The notes: a model not told the origin generated them from the letters alone. Shown: positions 7,947-17,462, counted from the first letter of the stretch. The stretch is 64,000 nucleotides of DNA from Pseudoalteromonas piscicida (GCF_002208135.1 NZ_CP021647.1:623501-687500); one strand, 5' to 3'. Made by a program: numbers and translations.

Positions 7947-8915
7947 CTAGTCATCTAGCTTTACGGCTCCAGCTATCCTATCTATTTTCACCGAGCCTGA
8001 ACCTGATTCGGTAATGGTCAAGGAACCGGCATTTACCACACGGATATTTCCAGCGCCGTCTTCTATTTGAACGTGGCCCTTAACTGCTTCGATATCCGTA
8101 TTGCCCGAACCATCAACGATAGTGACATCGCCTTGGGCGTGACGAACTTGAATATTACCGGACTCGTCATCGATTTTAATATTGCGTCCACCTTCAATAA
8201 TCAGTGAGCCAGAGCCATCGATGATATCTGCGTTGCCGCTAAAACCGCGAAGGGTTAGATCGCCCGACTCATCTTCTATTTTGATATCTGTGCCGCCAGT
8301 CACATCAATATTACCCGAGCCATCCTCCAACTCGAGTGTATCGATCAACCCCTTTATGGTTATGTCGCCAGAACCATCGTCGATAACAAGTTGCTGGACG
8401 TTAGTGATATGGATATTGCCACTGCCGTCATCAATTTCAGCACCTTGAATATCTTCCAACGTTATATTGCCAGAGCCATCATCTAGTTTGATAAAACCTT
8501 TGATACTTTTGATGGCTATATCGCCCGAACTGTCATCAAGTGTTAGCGCAAGTTGGCTTGGCATGGTGATGGTTAAGTCAATTCTAGGGCTATTATTGCG
8601 ATACCATTGTACACCAGAACTTGTATCTGAGTCGGCCACCAACATGGCGGTGTCACCGGATTTTTCCAGTGTAAGTTGGTAGTTCTCTGCTTCTGTGGTT
8701 AACACTGAAGCTTCCACTTGGATCTCTTGTTGGTTATCGTATCCAATGATCTGGATATTACCCGAGGTGGTATTTGCATCAAGTTTGCTGATGTCTGCAG
8801 CGTTGAGTTGCAGAGATTTATGGAGTGTTTTGGTAGCGGCTGCGCTTGGAGAGATATGTACGACACAGCCAGATAAAAGACTAAGAGCAGCTAAACTGGT
8901 GAAGAGCTTTTTCAT
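7947..8915 (-). CDS. DUF4097-type lipoprotein with DGSGNI beta-solenoid repeats
   Basis: This predicted lipoprotein of 322 residues has the signal MKKLFTSLAALSLLSGC with lipidated Cys17. After about 110 residues it becomes a regular array of roughly eleven repeats of 17–19 residues built on [IL]xDGSGNI (variants DDSSGDI, EDESGDL, EDGAGNI). This pattern should fold as a parallel beta-solenoid with acidic turns, as in the DUF4097 (putative adhesin) family. I prefer the ATG at 8915 because it gives a proper lipobox; an upstream frame extension would not. It is monocistronic, with a stem-loop downstream and hairpin repeats beyond. Ligand and role are unknown; a surface scaffold or metal-binding role is only a guess. 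Confidence 0.8.
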   Translation of the reverse strand: MKKLFTSLAALSLLSGCVVHISPSAAATKTLHKSLQLNAADISKLDANTTSGNIQIIGYDNQQEIQVEASVLTTEAENYQLTLEKSGDTAMLVADSDTSSGVQWYRNNSPRIDLTITMPSQLALTLDDSSGDIAIKSIKGFIKLDDGSGNITLEDIQGAEIDDGSGNIHITNVQQLVIDDGSGDITIKGLIDTLELEDGSGNIDVTGGTDIKIEDESGDLTLRGFSGNADIIDGSGSLIIEGGRNIKIDDESGNIQVRHAQGDVTIVDGSGNTDIEAVKGHVQIEDGAGNIRVVNAGSLTITESGSGSVKIDRIAGAVKLDD

Positions 8916-9146
8916 CGTTGTTATTTTCCATAGTGGTGATGACATAAGGTTACCATTAAGCAATAGTTATACCAGAATGAAGTTATAAAAAATCAATAGA
9001 TTAAGCAGGTAGCGAACTTTAGGGTGGTCAAAATAGCGAAATCAAATAGTGAGCTGAACCAAAAGTTTGCAGATGTGACTGTCATATGGCTGTAAATCCG
9101 ACAATGTAGTCTGGCGCTATTGTTTGTTGATTTCTTTGGCTGTGCA

Positions 9147-9929
9147 ATGAAAGACATAACGAAGACAACCGAGCTACACGCTGTCAATCCGAAATCATTC
9201 GTTGACAGTCACTGTAAACCAGATGCTGCTGTTTTTTTGGGAGTCGGAAGTGCCGCCAGTGCTGCAACTCTCGGGTGCTCTGCCTGTGTATTGACCCATA
9301 AAGGCCTACCTTGGTTATTGATAGATTGTGGTTTTGATACGGTGTCGCGTTATAAAAAGCACTTTTCGTCATTACCCGATGCTGTGTTTATCACCCACCT
9401 TCATTATGACCATGTTAGTGGATTGGAGCAGCTTTACTTTCAGGCTGCATTGAGTCAGCACCAAGTCACGTTATACGCCCCTGCAGAGCTAGTTGTTGGG
9501 TTGTGTAATATGCTCGCGTACACCGGCTTAAGCGAAGGGAATTGCGGTCTATGGCAGGTTTTTCGTTTATTTCCAATCTCAGAAAGCTTTCTTCATCGTG
9601 GGCAACGTATACATAGTTATGCCGTTCGTCATCATGAGCCCAATAGCGCTTTTTCGTTACATCTCCCAGGGAGCCTGTTTTATAGCGGTGATACTAAAGC
9701 GATTCCTGAGCTGCTCCATCACCACGTCAGTAACGGTGAGGTTATTTTTCATGACTGCGGTCTTGCAACTAATCCCAGCCACTGCTCTCTAGATGAGTTG
9801 TTGATGAGCTATCGTGAAGACATCATTAAAAATATTTGGATCTACCATTACCAGTATCAAGAAGATGTTATGAAGTTCGAACGCGCAGGGCTCAAAGCGG
9901 TGCTTGCTGAGCAGTCGATTGCGCTTTAA
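9147..9929 (+). CDS. MBL-fold metallohydrolase
   Basis: This 260-residue protein has the metallo-beta-lactamase fold. It shows the signature HLHYDH (ligands of a binuclear metal site), a later YSGDTK segment supplying the bridging aspartate, and HYQYQ near the end in place of the usual final histidine motif. RNase Z-like and cyclic phosphodiesterase-like MBL proteins share this layout, but the substrate cannot be read from the sequence. I chose the ATG at 9147; a TTG at 9120 would add nine residues, and neither has a strong ribosome binding site. Its stop overlaps the convergent Hpt gene by four bases. Confidence 0.8.
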   Translation: MKDITKTTELHAVNPKSFVDSHCKPDAAVFLGVGSAASAATLGCSACVLTHKGLPWLLIDCGFDTVSRYKKHFSSLPDAVFITHLHYDHVSGLEQLYFQAALSQHQVTLYAPAELVVGLCNMLAYTGLSEGNCGLWQVFRLFPISESFLHRGQRIHSYAVRHHEPNSAFSLHLPGSLFYSGDTKAIPELLHHHVSNGEVIFHDCGLATNPSHCSLDELLMSYREDIIKNIWIYHYQYQEDVMKFERAGLKAVLAEQSIAL

Positions 9930-10282
9930 TTTTGCGACTGAGAAGTTAAGTAGGCTTTTAATTCTCTAACAAACTCGCTGCCGATCTCGTGGTGTATCGC
10001 TTTTATTCTTTCGGCACACTCAGCGGTGTTGTTATCAAGTGCTGAATATTCTAACGCCTGTAGATGTTCAGATAATACCTCCGCACCCACTGCTTTGGCG
10101 GAGGTTTTGAGGTAATGCGCTTCGTCTTTTAAGGCTTGAAAAGCACGAGTTTGGTAAGCCGCTTTAATCTTTGCGCAGCTAGATTTCGATTGCACTAGAA
10201 AGTCGGTGTAAAACTTTTTCGCCGTGGCAAAATCATCACCGATTAAGTCGATAAGCACCTGAGGATTGAGGGTTTTGCTCAT
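9926..10282 (-). CDS. Hpt-domain phosphotransfer protein
   Basis: This stand-alone histidine phosphotransfer protein of 118 residues has the Hpt motif AHYLKTSAKAVGA and phospho-accepting His56. It should carry phosphate between the receiver of the adjacent hybrid kinase and a downstream response regulator. The start at 10282 overlaps the kinase stop as ATGA, so the two are translationally coupled; a longer start upstream is possible but unneeded. The final regulator of the relay is not in this window. Confidence 0.88.
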   Translation of the reverse strand: MSKTLNPQVLIDLIGDDFATAKKFYTDFLVQSKSSCAKIKAAYQTRAFQALKDEAHYLKTSAKAVGAEVLSEHLQALEYSALDNNTAECAERIKAIHHEIGSEFVRELKAYLTSQSQN

Positions 10283-13029
10283 TGTGTAAAGTCCATATCT
10301 AACCATTTACCTAAGGTGTTTTTAAGCTCTTGTAGTCGCACAGGTTTGCTAACATAGTCATTCATGCCGCTATCTAAACAAAGCTCTTTATCCCCTTTCA
10401 TAGCGGCGCCTGTGACGGCAATAATAGGAATAGCATTTCGTTCTTCTCTGGACTCAAATGCGCGAATTAACTTAGTTAATTCATAGCCATCTATCTCTGG
10501 CATATGACAATCCGTCAACAAAAGCTGATATTGCTGGCTTTTATACATCGCCAAGGCTTCTTTGCCATTGTTGGCAATATCACAGGAAACTCCAAGTCTA
10601 GAAAGCTGTTTGACGATGAGTTTTTGGTTAAAGGGATTGTCCTCGGCAAGGAGTATATGCTGCTTACCATTAGTGTCCGTTTTATCATCGGTTGGACTGG
10701 ATGCTTTATCCTCAAGTGAAAGTAGCGCATCTAGTTCACTGAGATCGGTTAATTCACCTAAGTCAGCCTCGCCATCTTGTTGACTTGCTTTAAGTTTTCT
10801 CAAAAGTTGACCTATTGAGTATTGAGTCTGCGGAGCAATTGGTTTTGGTGTCGTTAACACTGTACTGTTCAAGTTGGCAAATGCTTTTTCATCAAGAAAT
10901 ACTAATTCTGGAATAGGCGAGAGTATTTGCTTTGTAGAGGCTTCGGCTTGAGTCGTGACAACACGAATAAGTGCAGCATCGTCTGTCTCTTTGATTTCAC
11001 TGGGCGACTCGATGATAGTGAGCTCATTACAAAAATGTGGGCAGGCATTGTACAGCTGTGTCAGCCCCAATGAGCTTTGCCAAGGGGTATCACTTAACCA
11101 ATAGAGTGTGTTAAAGAGAGCGTCGGGCTGTTGTTGCGTCCTTGGGCGCCAAACAGGAATGGTGATGGTAAATGTTGACCCCTCACCTGATTTACTTTTT
11201 AAGACGACTTTGCCGCCCATTAGGTCGATGAGCTTGCCACATATTGCAAGTCCTAACCCTGTACCACCGTATTTCCTAGTGGTAGAGCGTTCGGCTTGTG
11301 TAAAGGGGGTAAACAGTTTCTTTTGTACTTCTGGTGCAATGCCAATACCATTGTCTTCTATCTTAAATATCAAGTGAGATAAGGCTACGCCCTCACATGC
11401 CCAGTGCACATTAATGGTCACTTTTGCTCCGCCTTCGCGCTCAGCAACGCTGAATTTGATGGCATTGCTGACAACGTTAAAGATAATTTGCCGCACTCTA
11501 TTTTCATCGCCAATCACTTCTAGCGGTAATTTTATGTCCTCATGCACTGTTAATTTTACCGATTTGTCTCGTGCATGGGCTTCGAAGGTTTTGATGATGT
11601 TATTGAGCATTTTAGAAGGGGAAAATGGGTAACTTTCAAGCTCCATTTTCCCTTGTTCAACTTTGGCTAAGTCTAAAATGTCATTCAATATTGAGACTAA
11701 ATTATTGGCTGAAATAGACGCAGTTTCTAAGAGTTCTTGGTTGTCTTCATCAAGCTCTGATAGTGCCATGAGATCTAAGGAGCCGATAATGCCATTCATG
11801 GGAGTTCTGAGTTCATGGCTCATCATGGACAAAAAGTCTGATTTAGTGCGATTGGCCTGCTCGGCTTTAATAATCGCGGCTTCAAGATCGGCGGTGCGCT
11901 CTGCGACGCGTTGTTCTAACTCTTGATTAATGTGCTGGAGCTTTTTCTGGGCAATATATACATCGGTTTGATCGATAACAACACCATCAATCCGTGCCGG
12001 TTGGCCCTGTTCATCAAGTCCCACAACACCCTTGGCATACACCACAACAATATCTTTGTCGTTGAGTAGGCCACGATATCGCTGCTCAAAGATCTCGCCT
12101 GAATTGAGTGATGTCTCTAGCGCTTGAGTAACCCGTACTTTATCGTCAGGGTGAAGGCTTTCTTCCCAAAGATGCAAATTACCAATATCATCTTCCGAAA
12201 GCTTAAAGATGTCATTGGCCTGATGATCCCAATTCCAGATCCATTGATTCGCCACTCGTATTGCTCGCCAAGTGCCTATTTTTCCAGCTTGCATGGCAAG
12301 CTCTTTGCTTTCCTCTGCATCATGCAAAGCGACTAACATGTCTTTTTCGTGAGTACAGTCAGCCAATATCCCATAAACACTGTGAGTGCGAATACAATAC
12401 TTAACTTGCTCTCCTTTGAATTCAAACCAATGAATTGTTCCCCTCACCTCAAGCCGGAACTCAAAATGCAGCATAAGCCCTTGTTCAATATGGTGAGCGA
12501 GTAGCTCGGCAAATAGCGGCTGATCTTCGTGGTAAATCATGCTTTTTAAGGTGTCCCAGTCAAGTTCTGCTGAGGCTGGGAGACCTATTAATGATTTGAA
12601 TTTAGGAGAAAAATACGCCGTCTTGTTAAGGAGGTCGTAACACCAAACACCTAGATTTGCGCTGTTCACGGCGTGACGCAAAATTCGAGTTTGTTCGTCT
12701 TCCAAAGGATTTTGACAATAATACGTAGAGAGCTCGGCAATATGTACAAATATTTCGTTGCTGCGGACATCATAAAATGACAGTAAAAATTGTACATTCG
12801 GCGAGGTACGTAATGACACTTGTACTAAGGAGCCGTCAGCAATCGTCTTTTGCTGTTCTTCCACGCATAAAGGAAAGATAAATAGGTCTTCAAGGTGTTT
12901 ATTGATGACGATATCGACAGGTGCGAACAGTTTTTCCGCAACGGCGGTTGTATGACTGACATACCATTCAGATGTAACAATTAAAATTGGCATACTGTCT
13001 TTAAGCGCTGTTAGCATCGTATCCCCCAT
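10279..13029 (-). CDS. Hybrid sensor histidine kinase (PAS–PAS–HisKA–HATPase–REC)
   Basis: This protein of 916 residues shows no convincing membrane segments, so it probably senses inside the cell. Domains in order are an N-terminal region, PAS (about 118–228), PAS (about 245–360), a short coiled coil (360–395), the HisKA box SMMSHELRTPMNG with His405, a HATPase domain with N, G1 and G2 boxes (EDNGIGIAP, GGTGLGLAI), a degenerate spacer, and a C-terminal receiver (791–912) with acceptor Asp840 in LTDCHMPEIDG. It works with the Hpt protein encoded directly downstream in a four-step phosphorelay. An alternative ATG at 13017 is preceded by GGGGGA. The signal is unknown. Confidence 0.93.
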   Translation of the reverse strand: MGDTMLTALKDSMPILIVTSEWYVSHTTAVAEKLFAPVDIVINKHLEDLFIFPLCVEEQQKTIADGSLVQVSLRTSPNVQFLLSFYDVRSNEIFVHIAELSTYYCQNPLEDEQTRILRHAVNSANLGVWCYDLLNKTAYFSPKFKSLIGLPASAELDWDTLKSMIYHEDQPLFAELLAHHIEQGLMLHFEFRLEVRGTIHWFEFKGEQVKYCIRTHSVYGILADCTHEKDMLVALHDAEESKELAMQAGKIGTWRAIRVANQWIWNWDHQANDIFKLSEDDIGNLHLWEESLHPDDKVRVTQALETSLNSGEIFEQRYRGLLNDKDIVVVYAKGVVGLDEQGQPARIDGVVIDQTDVYIAQKKLQHINQELEQRVAERTADLEAAIIKAEQANRTKSDFLSMMSHELRTPMNGIIGSLDLMALSELDEDNQELLETASISANNLVSILNDILDLAKVEQGKMELESYPFSPSKMLNNIIKTFEAHARDKSVKLTVHEDIKLPLEVIGDENRVRQIIFNVVSNAIKFSVAEREGGAKVTINVHWACEGVALSHLIFKIEDNGIGIAPEVQKKLFTPFTQAERSTTRKYGGTGLGLAICGKLIDLMGGKVVLKSKSGEGSTFTITIPVWRPRTQQQPDALFNTLYWLSDTPWQSSLGLTQLYNACPHFCNELTIIESPSEIKETDDAALIRVVTTQAEASTKQILSPIPELVFLDEKAFANLNSTVLTTPKPIAPQTQYSIGQLLRKLKASQQDGEADLGELTDLSELDALLSLEDKASSPTDDKTDTNGKQHILLAEDNPFNQKLIVKQLSRLGVSCDIANNGKEALAMYKSQQYQLLLTDCHMPEIDGYELTKLIRAFESREERNAIPIIAVTGAAMKGDKELCLDSGMNDYVSKPVRLQELKNTLGKWLDMDFTQ

Positions 13030-13319
13030 AATCTCTTCTTAAGACAATATAGCAGTTCATGATTAACTTGCTGGATTTATGGTCAATCTAGTGAGGTTTA
13101 AGGGGATGTGTAAAGGTTGTAAATTGTAGATACTGAGGTTATAGAGTTTTGTCTAATGCGGATGGTGAGGAATATAAATTAAAGTAGAAAGCCATCGCGA
13201 TCTATGAAGTCGTCGATGGATTGATTAAGAGAGTCTTATTCTTAAAAGAAAAATAGTTAGCAGTGTAAGGCAATATTTTGCTTTCCTCTAACCGTACGAG
13301 TACCACATTACTCGGTGGT

Positions 13320-14210
13320 TTACACCGCCTCTACATTGAGCCTTTCTGCGAGTAGCTGGCGCTCAGTATTTAATCCTCTGTAGTCTCGAAGTCCTGCGAG
13401 AAGTGCCCTGATTAATACTGTATCAGGGCTTTCACCTTGTAGTTGAGCTTCCAACAGAGCGATTGTATGGTCAACGATCTCACGCTTTTGTGGTGCAAGC
13501 TTTAGCTTTTGAGATTTTTCTTGGAGCTGTAAAAAAGCTTGTTGGACCTTTTGTTCGTGGAGTTGTCGTTTTTTGGCTTCGATCTCTTTTTGGGACGGGA
13601 AATCCTGCTCGGTTAACACCGGCAACAGTGCTTGATTTGGTAGCGCTGTACAAATTGAGTCCATGCATGACACCACCCAATTAACCAGCTTTTCAGTGTC
13701 GAAATTAATACCTTCAATCACGGGAAGCGAAAGATAGTTAGCTATAATGCCATCAAGTGTCATTGCAAGATCGGTTTTCCATGGCCGGACTTGCTTGCCA
13801 TAGTTTTCAAGTAAAAAACCTTCCTGTAGCGTAAGCCACGTTAAGCGAAATTCTTGATAGAACATGATCAAATTATTTGAAAAGCTCAGTGACTCCTCCT
13901 GCAATAAGAGCTGAAACATCGCTTGGTACTGCTGTAAATCTTCGTGCTGGAAGCGGATTTGTTGTTTTAGCTTGGCAATTGGAGTCAATTTATCACTTTC
14001 TAGTATTGCTCTTATTTTATCCAGCAGATCCGCTGTTTGACGCTCAAAAACGGCTAATAGTAGTTCGTCTTTTGACTTAAAGTGTAGGTAAATAGCACCT
14101 TTCGAAATGCCCACTTTATTGGCGATGGTTTGCATGCTAAAGGCACTATCGCCCTCAGCTAAAAGTAACTGCTCCGCGCATGCCAGTATTAATTTCCGCT
14201 TATCAGACAT
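13320..14210 (-). CDS. TetR/AcrR-family regulator with extended C-terminus
   Basis: This repressor has 296 residues, about 90 longer than a typical TetR protein. The N-terminal helix-turn-helix is clear (MQTIANKVGISKGAIYLHFK, then SKDELLLAVFERQ). The extra C-terminal part (about residues 200–296) is helical and rich in Lys, Gln and Glu (SQKEIEAKKRQLHEQK), suggesting a coiled-coil or oligomerisation extension. It is divergent from the ABC exporter gene, and a nested palindrome lies between them. It most likely represses itself and the exporter and responds to a compound the exporter moves. The ligand is unknown. Confidence 0.9.
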   Translation of the reverse strand: MSDKRKLILACAEQLLLAEGDSAFSMQTIANKVGISKGAIYLHFKSKDELLLAVFERQTADLLDKIRAILESDKLTPIAKLKQQIRFQHEDLQQYQAMFQLLLQEESLSFSNNLIMFYQEFRLTWLTLQEGFLLENYGKQVRPWKTDLAMTLDGIIANYLSLPVIEGINFDTEKLVNWVVSCMDSICTALPNQALLPVLTEQDFPSQKEIEAKKRQLHEQKVQQAFLQLQEKSQKLKLAPQKREIVDHTIALLEAQLQGESPDTVLIRALLAGLRDYRGLNTERQLLAERLNVEAV

Positions 14211-14238
14211 AGCTCCTCCTGTTCACATTGCAGTATAC

Positions 14239-14280
14239 AGTCAATTTAAAAATGACCAATAGGTCAGGTTTAAATTGACT
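14239..14280. promoter_or_regulatory. Nested palindrome between TetR and exporter genes (probable operator)
   Basis: An outer perfect inverted repeat AGTCAATTTAAA (14239–14250) / TTTAAATTGACT (14269–14280) surrounds an inner palindrome TGACC-AATA-GGTCA (14253–14266). A further GGTCAAT half-site follows near 14294. The location between divergent regulator and target, about 30 bases before the regulator start, is where TetR-family operators sit. Binding is inferred. Confidence 0.7.
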
Positions 14281-14335
14281 AAATTTAAAATATGGTCAAT
14301 TATTGTGTTATCTATTCAACGGGGACATCATAATT

Positions 14336-16066
14336 ATGAGCAATACATCATCTTTAATACAGCTAGTCAGGCGCACGCGGCCAAGCCGCCTATTACTATC
14401 AATTCTGGTTTTTTTTACGCTTATTTCTAGTATTTTAGGTTTGTTGGTGCCATTGCAAACAAAAAGATTGCTGGAAGAACTCGGAGAAAAAGGTCATTTT
14501 TCAAATGAACAGGTAGTCATATTAATCATGGTATTAGTACTTTCCGCTGTGCTAACAGGGTTGATGACTTATATCATGGGTAAAATTGGCAATGAGCAAA
14601 AGCTTAAATTACGCGGAGACCTTTTTCAGCACCTCATTCGTTTGCCTGTTTCCTTCTTTGATAATACAAGGGCTGGGGAACCCGCGAATCGTATCGTAAA
14701 AGACACTGAAATTATTGAAAACCTCGTGAGCGAGCAGTCTGTATCTTTTATATCTGGCGTGGTTTCATTATTTGGTTCTTTTATTATTCTATGGTTTTTA
14801 GACTGGCAAATGACACTCGTGATGCTCAGTGCAGTTATGGTTAGTTTTCTGATTATCTTACCGTTTTCTGTCAGGCTGACGGATCTGTCTAAGTCATTAC
14901 AAGATACTGAAGCCTCTATGCTTGGAAGGTTAACCGAACTGTTTGCCAATATCCGCTTACTAAGAGCACAAGGTGCAGAGAAAATAGAAGCTAAAAAGAA
15001 TAATAATGAATTGAAGTCACTCTATAAAACCGCAATGTCAGAACATACACTTTTAGCTACCATGGGCGCATTGGTGAATTTAGTGATCATGGCTTCGATA
15101 GTGTTGGTACTAGGATTTGGCGCATCAAGGGTTGCCAACAGTGCGATGACGCTAGGCGCTTTTGTAGCGTTTATTATGTTTTTACTGAACATTGTGTTGC
15201 CGATGGGGCAGTTAAGCATGGTCGTAGCCGCCTTTAATAAAGCAAAAGGAGCTGCCGTTCGTATTAATGAGATCTTAGCAGCGACACCACAAAATGACAG
15301 TGGTCATATGATTAGCCTGACTGATAAGTCAATTTATGTTCGCAATTTATCTTTTAGTTATGCTGATGATAAACCGGTTTTTAAAAGCTTGAGCTGTGAA
15401 TTCTTAAGTGGAAAAAAGACCGCTATTGTTGGGCCATCAGGAGTTGGTAAGTCTACACTCTTTGCTTTGTTGCAGGGTTTTTATCAGGCGCAGCGTGGTT
15501 GCATTGAAATTGCTGGGCTTAATGTTGAAGAGCTAGACCGAGCCAATTTAAGAGCGCAAATTGGTTACGCTGCGCAAGAGAGCCCGCTGTTGTGCGGCAC
15601 CTTATATGAAAACTTGCTCTACGGTGCTTATGAGACAATAGACGATGAACAATTACAGCATGCCATTGCCTCGGCCGATTTAGCTGAGTTCATCGCGACA
15701 CTATCTGATGGATTGAATACTCAAATTGGTGAACGTGGCATTACTCTGTCTGGCGGGCAAAGACAACGAGTAGCATTAGCGCGAGCACTATTAAAAGATC
15801 CAGCATTGCTGCTGTTGGATGAAGCAACGGCAAGCCTTGATTCACAAAGTGAAGCTGCCATTCAAATTGCCCTGAAAAATGCAAAAAAAGGTCGTACTAC
15901 AATTATCGCCGCACATCGACTCAGTACGGTTATGGATGCTGATAATATTATCGTCATTAACAAAGGTGAGATTGAGTCACAGGGAGATCATCAGTATTTG
16001 ATGCAACACTCTTCGCTTTACCAAAGCCTAGTGAATAAACAGTTCAGCCTTCAAGCTGCAAGCTAA
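14336..16066 (+). CDS. ABC exporter, half-transporter (MsbA/BmrA-like)
   Basis: This half-size ABC transporter of 576 residues works as a homodimer in the inner membrane. The first 300 residues hold six membrane helices and the coupling region PVSFFDNTRAGEPANRIVKD. The nucleotide-binding domain has Walker A GPSGVGKST, signature LSGGQRQR, Walker B LLLLDEATASLD and H-loop AAHRLST. The resemblance is to multidrug exporters of the BmrA type rather than to lipid-A flippases, and the adjacent TetR gene supports drug or toxic-metabolite export. I use the ATG at 14336, with GGGGAC about ten bases upstream. Confidence 0.92.
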   Translation: MSNTSSLIQLVRRTRPSRLLLSILVFFTLISSILGLLVPLQTKRLLEELGEKGHFSNEQVVILIMVLVLSAVLTGLMTYIMGKIGNEQKLKLRGDLFQHLIRLPVSFFDNTRAGEPANRIVKDTEIIENLVSEQSVSFISGVVSLFGSFIILWFLDWQMTLVMLSAVMVSFLIILPFSVRLTDLSKSLQDTEASMLGRLTELFANIRLLRAQGAEKIEAKKNNNELKSLYKTAMSEHTLLATMGALVNLVIMASIVLVLGFGASRVANSAMTLGAFVAFIMFLLNIVLPMGQLSMVVAAFNKAKGAAVRINEILAATPQNDSGHMISLTDKSIYVRNLSFSYADDKPVFKSLSCEFLSGKKTAIVGPSGVGKSTLFALLQGFYQAQRGCIEIAGLNVEELDRANLRAQIGYAAQESPLLCGTLYENLLYGAYETIDDEQLQHAIASADLAEFIATLSDGLNTQIGERGITLSGGQRQRVALARALLKDPALLLLDEATASLDSQSEAAIQIALKNAKKGRTTIIAAHRLSTVMDADNIIVINKGEIESQGDHQYLMQHSSLYQSLVNKQFSLQAAS

Positions 16067-16290
16067 TAACTTTGGTTGGGGTCCGCCAGTCGGATAGGTG
16101 TCAAGTGAATGAACAGCAACGTCATTGGTAAACGATTAAATTAATACTTTTTGATGTTTTTTTTAAGTGATATAGCACTAAATGCATAGGTGTGATAAAA
16201 AGTAATTATATTTAACTAAGTGCTATATTGGTTTTTGGTTAAAAAGGATTGGTTCTGAGGGAAGACAGATTCATTTGAGTAGGTTTGTTT

Positions 16291-16473
16291 ATGCCCCATA
16301 GAGCATCACATACAAGTTCGCATACCTCTATCCCTCTTATTGTCGTGCTAACAGGCGTGTTGTTGTTACTGACTTTACTGAGCTTTCCAAGCAAGAGCAA
16401 AGAGCCTGTAGAAATCAAAGTAACAATACATAAGAATGGCGCGATAAAGCATGATGTTCGCCCGACAGAATAA
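16291..16473 (+). CDS. Small single-span membrane protein, hypothetical
   Basis: This 60-residue frame has a His/Ser-rich N-terminus, one strong membrane segment (IPLIVVLTGVLLLLTLLSF, about residues 16–34) and a charged tail (KEPVEIKVTIHKNGAIKHD). The ATG at 16291 has AGTAGG seven bases upstream. It resembles no family I know. The clean membrane helix followed by a basic tail and the ribosome binding site make it a plausible gene, but so short a frame could be chance. It lies between the exporter and a GNAT gene without tight linkage. Confidence 0.5.
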   Translation: MPHRASHTSSHTSIPLIVVLTGVLLLLTLLSFPSKSKEPVEIKVTIHKNGAIKHDVRPTE

Positions 16474-16752
16474 GAATGAAAAATTCTTAGTTACCTTGAA
16501 ATATCTAATTCACCTCTTCACCTTACACTTTGTAACAGTTCGGGTTTACTAATTTTTATTTATTAAAAACAGATGGTTATTTTATTGGACTAGTATCATC
16601 ATAAAGTTTCCGTAGGCATTCAGCCTATCATCTTACCTCTATAATTTGCTTATTATTTCTAACTCGGTATAGTTTGACGTCGGCCAGAATAGTAATAATA
16701 TTGCTCAGTTTATGGACGCAGGACAAATTGGCTTTACTTCTCAGAGGCAGGT

Positions 16753-17214
16753 ATGCAATTAATTCAGTTAAAGTCAGATGACCCACAAGTAGTCGCGGTG
16801 TTTTCTGAAATCGATAAGCTTATGAACAGCTTATATCCAATCGCGAGCGCACAGTCTTTATCAATAGAAGAAATCAATCAACCTAACGTGTATGCCGTTG
16901 GCTTACAAAATGAAGAGGGGATTGTGGCGTGTGGTGCAATTGTAAAGCAGTTTGATAAAACCTTATACGGTGAAATTAAACGCCTATACGTGAAACCTAG
17001 CTATCGAGGTAAAGGGCTTTCTAAACGTATTATGCAAATTTTGCTTCACTACGCGGGTGAAGCGCAGATCCCTCTTATTCGGCTGGAAACAGGCTCTAAG
17101 CAAGCCAATGCGATAAGTCTTTATGAGAGTTTGGGATTTGAGCGATGTGAACGTTTTGGTATGTATCGTGACAACCCGCTAAGTGTCTTTATGGCGTTAT
17201 CACTAAAATCTTAA
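16753..17214 (+). CDS. GNAT-family N-acetyltransferase
   Basis: This cytoplasmic acetyltransferase of 153 residues uses acetyl-CoA. The acetyl-CoA binding loop is visible in KPSYRGKGLSKRIMQ (about 76–90, the RGKGLS form of RxxGxG/A), preceded by the core strand EIKRLYV and followed by QANAISLYESLGFERCERFG. The substrate is not apparent. The start at 16753 is preceded by GAGGCAGGT. It converges on rof, with coding ends overlapping by twelve bases. Confidence 0.88.
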   Translation: MQLIQLKSDDPQVVAVFSEIDKLMNSLYPIASAQSLSIEEINQPNVYAVGLQNEEGIVACGAIVKQFDKTLYGEIKRLYVKPSYRGKGLSKRIMQILLHYAGEAQIPLIRLETGSKQANAISLYESLGFERCERFGMYRDNPLSVFMALSLKS

Positions 17215-17442
17215 TGTAGTAAAATAGGGGTTGTCGGTATCGACAGAGATACTGGCAATTGCTGTAAGCACCGTAGTTGCAGTTTGGCTTTCTTGTTCTA
17301 AAAATAAACACTCCTGAGCGTCGACTATGGCCGTGTTTTCGCAGCTGCCACGCACAACTTCACCATCTTTCATCTCAATAGTTACCGCCAGGCGTTTAAG
17401 GCACGTAAGTTCGATATAATCATATTGTTGGCAACTGATCAT
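17203..17442 (-). CDS. rof: Rho-binding antiterminator (Rof/YaeO family)
   Basis: This 79-residue protein resembles YaeO/Rof, a small protein that binds the RNA-binding domain of Rho and blocks termination. Conserved features are the opening ISCQQYDYIELTC and the segment LAVTIEMKDGEVVRGSCENT. The chosen ATG (17442) has AAGGACG eight bases upstream; a longer start 27 bases earlier lacks this. It is monocistronic and immediately downstream of a MITE-like repeat that lies between it and the prolyl oligopeptidase gene. Confidence 0.85.
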   Translation of the reverse strand: MISCQQYDYIELTCLKRLAVTIEMKDGEVVRGSCENTAIVDAQECLFLEQESQTATTVLTAIASISVDTDNPYFTTLRF

Positions 17443-17462
17443 AGATACGTCCTTATTGAGTA

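Noticed and set aside
7990..8560. Regular direct repeats, first considered as a CRISPR-like or satellite array
   Set aside because: Repeat units are imperfect, in frame, and encode the solenoid; no spacer pattern or cas genes.
8182..8988. Several Pro/Ser-rich frames antisense to the DUF4097 gene
   Set aside because: They mirror the DGSG repeats of the real gene on the opposite strand; no start signals.
8993..9187. 64-residue minus-strand frame between the DUF4097 and MBL genes
   Set aside because: It overlaps the MBL gene start, has low-complexity mixed composition and no ribosome binding site.
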